From positions 1,474,439 through 1,538,438 of the forward strand of contig NZ_HE997626.1 in the NCBI RefSeq assembly GCF_000312385.1: DNA of 64,000 nt, read 5' to 3'. The first letter of the stretch is position 1. Each line of letters starts with the position of its first letter. The position numbers were made by a program, and so were the translations under genes. The notes under the pieces were generated by a model, which had not been told where the DNA came from, ran no database searches, and worked only from the letters and a program-made list of their open reading frames with translations. Shown piece by piece: positions 26,174 to 34,732 of the stretch. The DNA comes from Tsukamurella sp. 1534. Its GTDB lineage: Bacteria > Actinomycetota > Actinomycetes > Mycobacteriales > Mycobacteriaceae.

Positions 26174-26220
26174 TGCAACACCGTTGCACGTGCCTCGGGG
26201 CACTGTTCGGGGCATTGTTC
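26174..26220. promoter_or_regulatory. Repeat-rich control region upstream of the aldehyde dehydrogenase
   Basis: TGCAAC-ACC-GTTGCA (26174-26188) is an inverted repeat 60 bp upstream of the dehydrogenase start. CCGTTGCA also occurs twice as a direct repeat. Next to it are two 12-bp tandem units, GGGGCACTGTTC and GGGGCATTGTTC (26197-26220), plus a partial third. The inverted repeat resembles sites bound by AcoR-type regulators; the adjacent GAF regulator is the obvious candidate. Confidence 0.5.
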
Positions 26221-26261
26221 GGGGCGCCGCGGGGGCGGGGCGGTCGTGGCCGGGAGGCTCC

Positions 26262-27494
26262 TCAGCCCAGGTCGACGGCGATCGCGGCGAGCCTGCCGTC
26301 CGCCTCCGCGCGGGCCTGCGCGTCCCCGTGCGTGCGCAGCACGCGCCAGCCCTGCTCGTCGTCCCGGGCGTCCGGGAGGTCCAGCCACCGCCGCAGCAAC
26401 CCCAGATCGCGGCTCGCCAGCACCGCCGACCGCACGCTCCCGGCCAACTCCGCACGCAACCGCGCGACCCCCGGCGCCGACGAATTCGGCAACAGCGGAC
26501 CGCGATACACGCTCAGCGCGTCCCCGACCCGGCCGGCACGGATCGCCGCGACCACCTCCTCCGCATCGGAGGCCAGCGGCCGCAGCAGCCGGTACGGGCG
26601 CGAGCCCAGGAACTCGGCGCCGATCGTCTTGCGCAGCCGGGACACCTCCGCGCGCACGGTGACCACGTCGAGGTCCCGCTCGTCGAGCAGGAGCGCCAGG
26701 TGGTCCGCGGTCAGGCCCTCGGGATGCCGCGACAGCAGCGCTAGGATGTCGGCGTGCCGCCCCGTGAGCCGCACCTCCCCGCCGTCGCGCTCCAGCACCG
26801 GAGGCCCGGCCAGGAGGCGCAGGCGGTCCGACGGTGCCGGATCCCGCGGGGCCAGCCGCAGCACCGCGAGCTGCCCTTCGACCGCGAGCGCCGCGGCGCG
26901 GACCAGCGCCATCGCCTGCGGAGTGGTCACCTCGGGACCCCCGGTCACGTCCAGCACGCCGATCGGGGTGCGGGTCACCGGATCGTGGATCGGGACCGCG
27001 GTGCAGTTCCAGGTGTGGGCGAGGCGGGCGAAGTGCTCCGACCCCGCGATCTGCACTTCGGTGTCCAGGGCCAGCGCCGTGCCCGGCGCGTTCGTGCCCG
27101 CCGCCGTCTCGCTCCAGTCCGCGCCCGGGGCGAAGTTCATCGCCTCCGCGCGGCGCACCGTCGAACCGTCGCCCTCGACCCACAGCAGCGTGCCGTCGCG
27201 GTCGCCGACAGCGACCATCGCGCCGGCGGAATCGTCCACCAGCAGGCGGCGCACCACCGGCATGACGGAACTCAGGGGGTTGCGGGCGCGCAGCCGATCC
27301 AGCGCCGCGGCGCCCGACGGTGCCTCTCCGTCCGGGTTCACGCCCAGGGCGCGGCTGCGCTGCCAACTGTCCGCGATCAGTCCGCGCAGCTGGGAGCGGC
27401 GCAGGGCGGAGTCGTCGACAGCACCGTCGACGAACTTGCTGTGCAGCCGCGCGGCGGCCGAGGCCGACGTGGCGGCGAGGGACCCTGCAACCAT
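26262..27494 (-). CDS. GAF-domain transcriptional regulator (AcoR-like, without AAA+ domain)
   Basis: 410 residues from the ATG at 27494; a GTG at 27548 would add 18 residues. The N-terminal part matches AcoR-type sensors: RGLIADSWQRSRALGVNPDG, a GAF domain, and the motif TWNCTAVPIHDPVTRTPIGV. It lacks the sigma-54 AAA+ module. Instead it has a C-terminal winged-helix-like region with VLERDGGEVRLTGRHADILA and LTADHLALLLDERDLDVVTV, seen in actinobacterial regulators beside acetaldehyde dehydrogenases. It probably activates the dehydrogenase gene in response to an aldehyde or alcohol. Confidence 0.85.
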   Translation of the reverse strand: MVAGSLAATSASAAARLHSKFVDGAVDDSALRRSQLRGLIADSWQRSRALGVNPDGEAPSGAAALDRLRARNPLSSVMPVVRRLLVDDSAGAMVAVGDRDGTLLWVEGDGSTVRRAEAMNFAPGADWSETAAGTNAPGTALALDTEVQIAGSEHFARLAHTWNCTAVPIHDPVTRTPIGVLDVTGGPEVTTPQAMALVRAAALAVEGQLAVLRLAPRDPAPSDRLRLLAGPPVLERDGGEVRLTGRHADILALLSRHPEGLTADHLALLLDERDLDVVTVRAEVSRLRKTIGAEFLGSRPYRLLRPLASDAEEVVAAIRAGRVGDALSVYRGPLLPNSSAPGVARLRAELAGSVRSAVLASRDLGLLRRWLDLPDARDDEQGWRVLRTHGDAQARAEADGRLAAIAVDLG

Positions 27495-27585
27495 CGTGCT
27501 ACCGAAGATAGCGCCGAACCCGCCGCCGGGAGGCCGCTTCGCCGTCACCGTTCGCCGTCGCAGCGGCGCCCGGGCCGACCGGGGC

Positions 27586-29607
27586 TCACCAGCCCGGGTC
27601 GCCGACGAACTGCAAGCTCACGTACGACGGCTGATCCGGGCTGAGCAGCACCGTCTGCTTGCCGAGCCTGGTGCGCGCCAGGTCCGGCAGCGTGGCCAGG
27701 TACCGCGGCACGCTGCCCGCGTACACGTCGATCCGCAGGCGGTGCCCCTCGTCGAGGAGCGCGTCGGTGGGGACCACGTCGACGTCCAGCTCGATGGTCT
27801 CGCCGGGCGGCACCTTCTGCTTCGCCGACCAGGTGAGCGGGTGGAACGCCGACAGCAGCTCGCCGTCCACGTCGTACTCGCTGCGCGCCGGGTCTACCGC
27901 GCGGTTCGACGCCAGGAGGGCGCCGCCGGAGAGCACCCTCGACGTGCCGTCGGGCGCCACGTCGTTCACGGTCACCGTCCAGATCGCCTCGTCGCCCTCG
28001 CACTGCGTCACCAGGTGCACGTTGATCGCGCCGCTCAGTTGCACCGGCACGGCCGCCGGCGGCGAGGTGAAGGAGATCGCGCCCCGTTCCTGCGCCCCGG
28101 CGTCGTCGAGGAAGGGCAGTGTCTTGGTCAGGCCGGCCAGCACCTGCGTGAGGTCCGGCGAGACCATTCCCCGCAGGTCCAGCCGTGTGGACGCGGACGC
28201 CCGCTGCCGGGCGGGGAAGGGCGCGAGGCCCCCGTCGTACTTGGCGTGCGCCGCGGTCCCGGACGCCACCGGTGTGGCGTAGAGCCGTGCGGTGCGCGCG
28301 CCCTGGCGGGGGAAGGACTCTCCCGCGGACCATCCGCCGCCCTGCTGCTTGAGCGTGACGGGGCCGTAGCCGTCCACGCCGTTGTCGATGCCCTTGAGCC
28401 ACTTGTCGTACCAGGCCCGCTGCAGGACGTCGATCCGCGGCGGCGACTGGCTGCCGCCGAACCCGGCGCCCATGTCGAAGTGGTACCCGTCGGTGATCAC
28501 CATCTGCTTCTGTCCCGCAGGAAGATTCAGCCGCGAGAAGGTGCGTGGCGTGCTGCGGCCGAACAGGTCGTGCCAGCCGCCGAACAGGAAGGTGGGTGCC
28601 GCGATCGATTCGATCCTCGCGTGCCGCTCCGTGAAGTACGGGTTGTCGTTGACCCGCGGATCCCGCCCCGTCACGACGCCGGACGCCACTGAGCCCAGCT
28701 CCGTGGCCGGGGACCCGAGACGGCTGAGCAGCCACCGAAACGTGTTGCCGTTCACGGTGTCGCGCAACAGCGTGCGCGGGTTGTAGAGCCACTTCAGCGC
28801 GTTCACCGCGCCCAGCCAGATCGGGATGAACACGGAGGGAAGGCCGCCCGTGATGTAGATGTCGCGAACGATGTCCTCGCTGCCCTCGATCGCGAACACC
28901 GCGCCGAGCCCCGGCGGATTGTGGCCCGCAGCCTGCAGGGAGTTGATCGCCGAGTACGACCAGCCGCCCATGCCCAGTTCGCCGTCGCACCAGTCCTGTT
29001 CGCGCGCCCAGGCGAGTACCTCGACCGAATCCTGCTGCTCGCGTGCGCCCATGATCTGCCACACCCCGTGCGAGGTACCCGTACCGCGCACGTCGACGAT
29101 CACCTGCACGTAGCCGCTGCGCACCAGGCGCCGGTTGATGCCGAAGCCCTCCAGGATCCCGCCCGTGGGGTCGATGGTGCTGCCGGTCAACGTCTTCGTC
29201 GCGGTGTTCACCACGGGGCCCAGGAACGGCGCGTGGGTCGCCTCGTCGATCGCGTCGACCACCGCCCGGTTGTACGGGTTGATGTTGAGGATCGCGGGGT
29301 ACGGCGTGGTCACCGGCTCGCCGTCGCGCTCCGCCGGTCGCACGACGGTGGCGCGCAGCCGCACACCGTCGGACATCCGGATGTCCACGTTCCGGTCGAT
29401 GTGCACCCGGGGGTACGTGAGCCGGCCGTCCACGGCCTCCCGCCAGGCGCGGGCGTCCGCACCGCCGGTGGGATCGCCGAGCGGCAGAGCGTGGTCCACC
29501 CGCGGGTGGTGCTCCCCGCGGACGGGCGTGGGCAGCGACCGGTGCCGGTCCCACAGCGGGAACCGACCCAGGCGCGCATTCGCTCTACCGGATTGGCTGC
29601 TCGTCAT
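27586..29607 (-). CDS. CocE/NonD-type hydrolase (peptidase S15 family)
   Basis: 673 residues. The alpha/beta-hydrolase core shows VIVDVRGTGTSHGVWQIMG with the oxyanion region, the nucleophile elbow GMGGWSYSAINSLQAAG, and a C-terminal jelly-roll (PPGETIELDVDVVPTDALL) as in cocaine esterase and X-Pro dipeptidyl peptidase. No signal peptide is visible. It probably hydrolyses esters or amides; the substrate is unknown. It is on the same strand as the GAF regulator, with 91 bp between, and may be transcribed separately. Confidence 0.87.
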   Translation of the reverse strand: MTSSQSGRANARLGRFPLWDRHRSLPTPVRGEHHPRVDHALPLGDPTGGADARAWREAVDGRLTYPRVHIDRNVDIRMSDGVRLRATVVRPAERDGEPVTTPYPAILNINPYNRAVVDAIDEATHAPFLGPVVNTATKTLTGSTIDPTGGILEGFGINRRLVRSGYVQVIVDVRGTGTSHGVWQIMGAREQQDSVEVLAWAREQDWCDGELGMGGWSYSAINSLQAAGHNPPGLGAVFAIEGSEDIVRDIYITGGLPSVFIPIWLGAVNALKWLYNPRTLLRDTVNGNTFRWLLSRLGSPATELGSVASGVVTGRDPRVNDNPYFTERHARIESIAAPTFLFGGWHDLFGRSTPRTFSRLNLPAGQKQMVITDGYHFDMGAGFGGSQSPPRIDVLQRAWYDKWLKGIDNGVDGYGPVTLKQQGGGWSAGESFPRQGARTARLYATPVASGTAAHAKYDGGLAPFPARQRASASTRLDLRGMVSPDLTQVLAGLTKTLPFLDDAGAQERGAISFTSPPAAVPVQLSGAINVHLVTQCEGDEAIWTVTVNDVAPDGTSRVLSGGALLASNRAVDPARSEYDVDGELLSAFHPLTWSAKQKVPPGETIELDVDVVPTDALLDEGHRLRIDVYAGSVPRYLATLPDLARTRLGKQTVLLSPDQPSYVSLQFVGDPGW

Positions 29608-29825
29608 CGAGTACCCCTTCGTTCAAGGTTCAACCTAGAGCACAGGTGACGCACCTCACAAAACCGGATCCCGCATCGTTGCCGTTTCGTGGCCGAACGA
29701 TGTCCTCCCCGTGCACCGCGGAGCGCCGTCCTCCCGCACCCCTGCGGCCGCCCCCGCGCGGCCTATAAGCTGCCTGGTAGGCGCTGACAGCGCCCGAATC
29801 GCACCCGAATCACGGAGGATCCATC

Positions 29826-30272
29826 GTGCCCACGTCGCTGACCACCTCGCTGCTCGATCCCGCGCGCCAGCCCGCGGTGGTGGCCGATTTCGCGTCCGTG
29901 GTGGACGCCGAGGTCAAGGAGAAGAGCGGCCTCTCGGGCACCGCGATCAAGGCGGCGTACTCCGCGGTCAAGAAGGTCTCGCCGTCGGTCATCGAATCGG
30001 CCCTGACCAAGCTGCTTCCGGAGTTCGCGTCCGCCCTCGACCCGTTCTGGGCCGACTTCCAGGCGCAGGGCCCCGGCGACTTCGGCCAGTACCTCGCCTC
30101 GCGCGGCGACGAGGCGGGCGACGCGCTGCTCGCCGTCACCGACCGCAAGGCCGAGTCCACCACCCAGCCCGCCCTGCGCAAGGCGTACCAGAGCCTGCGC
30201 GGCAAGGCGAAGGAGAACGTCGTGGCGGCCCTCCCGCGGGTCGGCGCCGCGATCCAGAAGAACGCGGCCTGA
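29826..30272 (+). CDS. DUF6918 family protein
   Basis: 148 residues, GTG start with GGAGGATCC upstream. The protein is helical and Lys/Ala-rich, with LLDPARQPAVVADFASVVDA, SGLSGTAIKAAYSAVKKVSP and KAYQSLRGKAKENVVAALPR; this matches a small family common in mycolata. Function unknown. It is followed 2 nt later by a RidA gene on the same strand. Confidence 0.75.
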   Translation: MPTSLTTSLLDPARQPAVVADFASVVDAEVKEKSGLSGTAIKAAYSAVKKVSPSVIESALTKLLPEFASALDPFWADFQAQGPGDFGQYLASRGDEAGDALLAVTDRKAESTTQPALRKAYQSLRGKAKENVVAALPRVGAAIQKNAA

Positions 30273-30274
30273 TC

Positions 30275-30667
30275 ATGGCGAACGTCCAGCTCAACGGGTC
30301 GGAGAAGCTGACGACCGCGGTGCCGCACGCCTACAGCGCGACGGTTCCCGGCGGTGCCACCCTGCACATCGCGGGCGTCGCCCCGCTCGACGAGGGCGGC
30401 ACCACGATCGCCCCCGGCGACGTGCAGGGGCAGGTCCGCGCGGCCGTCGCGAACCTCGACGTGATCCTGGCGGAGCGGGGCGCCGGCCTGGCCGACGTCG
30501 CCCGCCTGACCGTGTACGTGGCCGAGCGGCTGCAGATCGACCTGCAGGTCGCGGTGGACACCCTGGCGGAGGAGTTGGACGCGCTGCCGCCGCTCTCGGT
30601 GGTCGGCGTCACCCGGCTGCGCTACGACGATCAGGTGGTCGAGCTCGAGGCCGTCGCCGCGCTGTAA
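30275..30667 (+). CDS. RidA-family protein
   Basis: 130 residues from the ATG at 30275. It has the YjgF/RidA fold: AYSATVPGGATLHIAGVAPL at the start, GDVQGQVRAAVANLDVILAE, and VVGVTRLRYDDQVVELEAVA at the end, where the arginine aligns with the conserved substrate-binding Arg. RidA proteins deaminate reactive 2-aminoacrylate-type imines made by PLP enzymes. The pairing with the DUF6918 gene (2-nt gap) suggests one transcript. Confidence 0.85.
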   Translation: MANVQLNGSEKLTTAVPHAYSATVPGGATLHIAGVAPLDEGGTTIAPGDVQGQVRAAVANLDVILAERGAGLADVARLTVYVAERLQIDLQVAVDTLAEELDALPPLSVVGVTRLRYDDQVVELEAVAAL

Positions 30668-30759
30668 CCGCGGCCATATGTCCGGTGTCGACCGCCGGTA
30701 CGTCACTGCTCGCGCGGTGAGTCGTCGGCGGCGGAAGCCGAGGGTTTACGGTAGAGGGC

Positions 30760-31374
30760 GTGAGTACCCCTTCCTCCGCAGACGCGCCCGCGACCGTGAT
30801 CACCGGGGGCAGCTGGCCCCGCATCCTCACGTGGCGGTCCGACGACGGGAACCTGCTCGAATCTGTTCGCGTGCAGGTCACCGGTGATCGGATCCGTGCC
30901 TACGGGCGGATCATCGGCGCCCCGGCCGGCGACACCCCCGCGTTCAACGCGTCGTACGACCTGGTGACCGACGACGAGGGCGTCACCAAGCGCCTCTCGG
31001 TGCACGCCCTCACCGCGGCCGGCGAGTCGCAGGTGACGATCGCGCGCGACGGCGAGAGCCACTGGCTCGTGCAGGGCGCGCAGGGCGCCGAGCGGGGCTT
31101 CTTCTCGGGCGCCCTGAGCGTGGACGTGCTCAAGTCGGCGTTCTTCAACGCCCTCACCATCCGCCGGTACGACCTGCAGACGCACACCGAGGAGGTCGAC
31201 GTGCCGGTCGTGTACGTCGAGTTGCCCAGCCTGCAGGTGAAGGAGACCGTGATCAACTACGCGGCCGCGGCCGACGGCATCACGGTGATCTCGCCCGTCT
31301 CCAGCTCGAAGGTCTCGGTCGACGAGGACGGTTTCATCCTCGACTACCCGGGCCTGTCGAGCCGCGTCGACTGA
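30760..31374 (+). CDS. Putative glycolipid-binding domain protein (DUF1089)
   Basis: 204 residues, GTG start. The beta-strand-rich sequence matches the PF06475 pattern: SWPRILTWRSDDGNLLESV, ALTIRRYDL and the signature ending VDEDGFILDYPGLSSR. The family is found in mycolata and was named from a lipid-binding structure. It is soluble and cytosolic. The 3' end overlaps the convergent tyrA by 31 bp. Confidence 0.8.
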   Translation: MSTPSSADAPATVITGGSWPRILTWRSDDGNLLESVRVQVTGDRIRAYGRIIGAPAGDTPAFNASYDLVTDDEGVTKRLSVHALTAAGESQVTIARDGESHWLVQGAQGAERGFFSGALSVDVLKSAFFNALTIRRYDLQTHTEEVDVPVVYVELPSLQVKETVINYAAAADGITVISPVSSSKVSVDEDGFILDYPGLSSRVD

Positions 31375-32351
31375 TCCGCTTCCGCGGGGAGCGCCGTCAC
31401 CACGCCGCCGGCGTGCCCGGCCTCCCGCAACGCCCGCTGCCATCCCGCCCCGTCCAGCACGGGGGCGAACGGGGTGCGGCGGGCGTTCTCGTACCTGCGG
31501 CGGGCCGCGTAGCCGCGCTCGGTGATCGTCCCGACGGTGCCGTGCTCGGCCAGCTCGGCGCGGGCCGCGTTCAGCGCGGCGATGGTGTCGTCCAGCGCGT
31601 CCAACAGGGCGCCGGCGTTCGCCTCGCACATGGCGTTCACCAGTGACGGTGCCGTGCCCGCCACCCGCGTCACGTCGCGGAAGCTGCTCGCCGCGAGCGT
31701 GAGCGCCAGCTGTTTCGCGGCCGGATCCGACTCGGCTGCGATCGCCACCGCCTCCGCCACCACGTGCACCGAGTGCGAGATCCGGGCGACGGCCGCATCG
31801 TGTTCCGCGGATCCCGCGGGAACGATCACGGCGCCGCAGTCCAGCCCCACGGACGCGGCGAGCCGCCAGGCCCGCGACGGGGTGTCGTCGTCGGCCGTGA
31901 CGACCCACATCGCCCCGTCGAACAGGGTGGCGTCGGTGGCCTCCCAGCCGGAGAACGCCGTCCCCGCCATGGGGTGCCCGCCGGCGTAGCGGCCCGTCAG
32001 GCCCGCGGCGGCGACCCGCCGGGCCACGTCGCCCTTGACGCTGACGGCGTCGGTCAGCCACGCGCCGGGCGCGTGGTCGGCGACGGCCGCGAGCACCCCG
32101 TCGAGCGCGGGCACCGGGACCGCCACCACGATCACGTGCCCGCCGTCGTTCGCCCGGCGCAGGGTGGCGGCGAGGTCCGTCGTCGCGTCGAAACCGGCGG
32201 CCGAGGCGTCGTCGGCGGCCGCCGCGGACCTGTTCCACCCGTACGCGGGTCGCCCCGCGCGGTCGAGCGCGCGCAGGATCGAGCCGCCGATCAGGCCGAG
32301 GCCCAGGACGCAGACGGGGACGGCGGAACGGGGGGTACGCGGGGCGGACAC
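31344..32351 (-). CDS. tyrA: Prephenate dehydrogenase
   Basis: 335 residues from the GTG at 32351; the open frame upstream is not coding. Rossmann motif VCVLGLGLIGGSILRALDRA, then WLTDAVSVKGDVARR and GRYAGGHPMAGTAFSG with the substrate-binding His, and EHDAAVARISHSVHVVAEAV. It oxidatively decarboxylates prephenate to 4-hydroxyphenylpyruvate in tyrosine synthesis, the step before a HisC2/Pat aminotransferase such as that at 16405. It is divergent from the tadA-associated gene, as in M. tuberculosis (Rv3754/Rv3753c). Confidence 0.92.
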   Translation of the reverse strand: MSAPRTPRSAVPVCVLGLGLIGGSILRALDRAGRPAYGWNRSAAAADDASAAGFDATTDLAATLRRANDGGHVIVVAVPVPALDGVLAAVADHAPGAWLTDAVSVKGDVARRVAAAGLTGRYAGGHPMAGTAFSGWEATDATLFDGAMWVVTADDDTPSRAWRLAASVGLDCGAVIVPAGSAEHDAAVARISHSVHVVAEAVAIAAESDPAAKQLALTLAASSFRDVTRVAGTAPSLVNAMCEANAGALLDALDDTIAALNAARAELAEHGTVGTITERGYAARRRYENARRTPFAPVLDGAGWQRALREAGHAGGVVTALPAEADQSTRLDRPG

Positions 32352-32429
32352 GCCACCAGCGTTCCACAGGGCGGGCGCGATGCCGCTCGAGGCGTGTCGT
32401 TTCACCCGGATTGCGGTTACGGTTCTTCC

Positions 32430-32948
32430 ATGGCCGCACAGACCTCGCCGGAGAAGTATGACGACACCGACGGATACGCCGTCGCGGTGGTGCGCGACGA
32501 GACGTCGTGGTCCGTGTCCCTGCTCGACCCCGGTGCGCTGCGGACCATCGGCAACGCCGAGCAGGAGCTCAAGGGCCTGCGCGCGGCGGGCGCCCTGTTC
32601 GGCCTGCTCAACGTGGACGACGAGTACTTCGTCATCGTGCGCCCGGGCCCGTCGGGCACCCGGCTGCTGCTGTCGGATGCGACCGCGGCCGTGTTCGACG
32701 ACCTCGCCGAGCAGGCCCTCGACCGGCTCAACGTGGAGGTACCGGACATCGATCCGGACGAGATCGAGGACACCGACCCGTGGCCCGAGGGCGATCTCGC
32801 GATCCTCGCGGACCTGGGGCTGGGGGAGCAGGAGCTCGGCGTGCTCCTCGCCGACCCCGATCTGTACCCCGATGAGCAACTGCAGGTGATCGCGGAGCGG
32901 CTCCGGTTCGACGGGGAGCTGGGCGCGATCCTCGACGCCCTGAACTGA
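32430..32948 (+). CDS. tRNA adenosine deaminase-associated protein
   Basis: 172 residues from the ATG at 32430. Acidic protein with VAVVRDETSWSVSLLDPGAL, ALFGLLNVDDEYFVIVRPGP and a long Asp/Glu-rich middle (VPDIDPDEIEDTDPWPEGDL). It ends with LRFDGELGAILDALN. Its gene always precedes tadA in mycolata, as here (1-nt gap), which is why the family carries this name. It is thought to assist TadA, but the role is not established. Confidence 0.88.
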   Translation: MAAQTSPEKYDDTDGYAVAVVRDETSWSVSLLDPGALRTIGNAEQELKGLRAAGALFGLLNVDDEYFVIVRPGPSGTRLLLSDATAAVFDDLAEQALDRLNVEVPDIDPDEIEDTDPWPEGDLAILADLGLGEQELGVLLADPDLYPDEQLQVIAERLRFDGELGAILDALN

Positions 32949-32949
32949 C

Positions 32950-33414
32950 GTGCCCCACCTCGCCTCCGAGCGTTCGGCGATGGGGCTCGCGCTCGACGCC
33001 GCGCGCCTGTCCGGCCCGGACGACGTGCCCGTGGGCGCCGTCGTCCTCGGGCCCGACGGTGCCGTGCTCGCCCGGGCGGGGAACCGGCGGGAGGCGCTGG
33101 GCGACCCGACCGCGCACGCCGAGGTGCTCGCGCTGCGCGAGGCCGCCGCGCTGTTCGGCGACGGGTGGCGCCTCGGTGGCTGCACGCTGGCCGTGACCCT
33201 GGAGCCGTGCGCGATGTGCGCGGGCGCCCTGGTCTCCGCGCGGATCGGCCATCTCGTGTTCGGGGCGTTCGAGCCGAAGACGGGCGCGGTGGGCTCGGTG
33301 TGGGACGTGGTGCGCGATCCGCGGGTGGCGCACCGGGTGACGGTCCGCGCGGGCGTCCGGGAGGCGGAGTGCGCTGCGCTGCTCACCGAGTTCTTCGCCC
33401 CGCACCGCGGCTGA
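32950..33414 (+). CDS. tadA: tRNA-specific adenosine-34 deaminase
   Basis: 154 residues from a GTG one base after the previous stop. Cytidine-deaminase fold with PVGAVVLGPDG, the zinc/proton-shuttle motif TAHAEVLALREAA (HAE) and LEPCAMCAGALV (PCxxC). TadA converts A34 of tRNA-Arg(ACG) to inosine; that tRNA gene is present at 21280. The enzyme is normally essential. Confidence 0.95.
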   Translation: MPHLASERSAMGLALDAARLSGPDDVPVGAVVLGPDGAVLARAGNRREALGDPTAHAEVLALREAAALFGDGWRLGGCTLAVTLEPCAMCAGALVSARIGHLVFGAFEPKTGAVGSVWDVVRDPRVAHRVTVRAGVREAECAALLTEFFAPHRG

Positions 33415-33446
33415 CCTGCCGATTCGGCGCTCCGGTGGGTGTCCGG

Positions 33447-33452
33447 TAAAGT
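33447..33452 (+). promoter_or_regulatory. Candidate -10 element of tRNA-Ser(CGA)
   Basis: TAAAGT at 33447-33452 lies 8 nt before the tRNA. The identical hexamer precedes tRNA-Ser(GCT). No clear -35 element was seen. Confidence 0.45.
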
Positions 33453-33460
33453 ACTCCGAC

Positions 33461-33548
33461 GGTGGCGTGTCCGAGCGGCCGAAGGTGCAACACTCGAAAT
33501 GTTGTGTGCGGTAACCCCGTACCGAGGGTTCAAATCCCTCCGCCACCG
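33461..33548 (+). tRNA. tRNA-Ser (anticodon CGA)
   Basis: Acceptor arms GGTGGCG and CGCCACC (33541-33547) pair. Anticodon stem CAACA/TGTTG holds loop CTCGAAA, giving CGA, which reads UCG. A long variable arm and T-loop GGTTCAAATCC mark a class II serine tRNA. Discriminator G at 33548; the next bases are CCG, so CCA is not encoded. The stop codon of the opposite-strand DUF2306 gene lies inside its T arm. Confidence 0.95.
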
Positions 33549-34234
33549 CCGAGAGGAACCCTCTCCGACCGAGTTCGGAGGGGGTTCTTCGCTTTTCGGG
33601 CCGCGTCGCGTCGCCCCGACCCTGTCGCCGCCGGCCGCCGCCGGCGCGGGGTGCGGCGGATCCACCACTCGCACAGTCCCAGCGCGATCATCCAGCTGAG
33701 CCACGCGGTGAGGCCCGTGACGAGGGTGTCCCCGAGCGGGCCGTCGATCCCGAGCGCGCCGATCGTGATCGCCAGCACCGGGGCCAGGATGCGGTTGATG
33801 ATCACGGAGTACATGAGCGTCGCGCTGCGCAGCATCCAGCGGCGGTGCGACGGGACGTCGCCGCGCAGGATCGCGCGCACGCCGAGGCCGGTGAACAGCA
33901 GGGTGAGGGTCCCGAGCGTCACGTTGGAGACCGCGTTGACGGGCCCGAACGGGGAGACGGTGCCGACGGCGATCGCGCCGAGCGCCCCGGGGATCGCGCA
34001 CGCGACGTAGACCCGGCCGGCGATCCGGTGGTATCGGGCGAACCAGCGGCGGCCCAGCTGGATCAACCCGGCGAGCATCGCGACGGAGCCCAGCATGATG
34101 TGGCCGACGAGGAGCGCGTAGTACCAGGACGGCTGGTCGTCGAGGGGGACGCGACTGCCCCCGGTGAGGTACGGCGGCAGCGAGTACGCCAGGAACACCG
34201 CCACGATCAGCGCGCCGATCAGCATCTTCTTCAT
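33530..34234 (-). CDS. DUF2306-like membrane protein
   Basis: 234 residues. About six membrane helices with the family features QPSWYYALLVGHIMLGSVAM, RYHRIAGRVYV and SHRRWMLRSATLMYSVIINR; the His residues are conserved in DUF2306 proteins. Function unknown; a redox or heme role has been suggested for related folds. Its last codons and stop lie inside the T arm of tRNA-Ser(CGA) on the other strand (19-bp overlap), and they also run through that tRNA's terminator hairpin. The C-terminal 40 residues may therefore be recruited from non-coding DNA. Confidence 0.8.
   Translation of the reverse strand: MKKMLIGALIVAVFLAYSLPPYLTGGSRVPLDDQPSWYYALLVGHIMLGSVAMLAGLIQLGRRWFARYHRIAGRVYVACAIPGALGAIAVGTVSPFGPVNAVSNVTLGTLTLLFTGLGVRAILRGDVPSHRRWMLRSATLMYSVIINRILAPVLAITIGALGIDGPLGDTLVTGLTAWLSWMIALGLCEWWIRRTPRRRRPAATGSGRRDAARKAKNPLRTRSERVPLGGGGGI
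33556..33587 (+). terminator. Terminator of tRNA-Ser(CGA)
   Basis: GAACCCTCTCCGA and TCGGAGGGGGTTC form a 13-bp stem with one G-T wobble and a 6-nt loop, 7 nt after the tRNA, followed by TTCGCTTTT. The antisense strand is the 3' end of the DUF2306 gene. Confidence 0.82.
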
Positions 34235-34254
34235 GCCCGCGACGGTAGGAAGAG

Positions 34255-34313
34255 GGCCCGCGCGGGCGGATCACCCGCGCGGGCCGTTCCGCCTCACCCC
34301 TGCGGGTGAGGCG
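34255..34313 (-). terminator. Double hairpin terminator downstream of the lipoprotein gene
   Basis: Two perfect stems lie back to back: GGCCCGCGCGGG/CCCGCGCGGGCC with a 7-nt loop (34255-34285), and CGCCTCACCC/GGGTGAGGCG with a 4-nt loop (34290-34313). On the minus strand the second is 5 nt after the lipoprotein stop at 34319. Confidence 0.8.
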
Positions 34314-34318
34314 GGCGC

Positions 34319-34732
34319 TCAGTGCGAGCTGAAGAAGCCGATCGACTTCGGCGCGCTGTCGCACCGCGCCAGCATGCCCGGGGTGTCGGTGAAGTGGCAG
34401 TTCCAGCCCTCGACGGTGGCGGGCTTCGCCGACGCGATCATCGGGCCGAAGGCGTTCGCCACCTTCATGGCCTCACCGCAGTCGACCTTCGCGCTGCCCA
34501 CGACGTGGACGTACAGCGCACCGTCGGGTCCGCGGGTCTGGCCGCACATCTGCCCGCGGGTGACCTCCTGTGCCGCGGAGGACTCGGCGGCCGTCGCGGT
34601 GGAGGTGGCGGCGCCGGATTCGGCGCCGGAGGAGGATTCGGAACCGCCGCCGCAGCCGGCGAGGAGGAGCCCCCCGAGAGCGGCTACTGCGACGGTTGTG
34701 ACTGGTGTTGTTAGCCTGCGCGCGTTGCTCAT
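34319..34732 (-). CDS. Putative lipoprotein
   Basis: 137 residues from the ATG at 34732; a GTG three codons upstream is in frame. Signal peptide with basic start (SNARR), hydrophobic core and lipobox LLLAGC. A Ser/Ala/Glu-rich linker follows, then a compact domain with four cysteines (GQMCGQT, KVDCGEA, NCHF, ARCDS), likely two disulfides. It resembles short secreted proteins of mycolata but no family is named. It is divergent from the MMPL-Tgt gene. Confidence 0.75.
   Translation of the reverse strand: MSNARRLTTPVTTVAVAALGGLLLAGCGGGSESSSGAESGAATSTATAAESSAAQEVTRGQMCGQTRGPDGALYVHVVGSAKVDCGEAMKVANAFGPMIASAKPATVEGWNCHFTDTPGMLARCDSAPKSIGFFSSH

Noticed and set aside
32352..34364. Upstream extension of the tyrA reading frame to 34364
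   Set aside because: Only the part from the GTG at 32351 matches prephenate dehydrogenase. The extension crosses tadA, its partner and a tRNA and has no domain.
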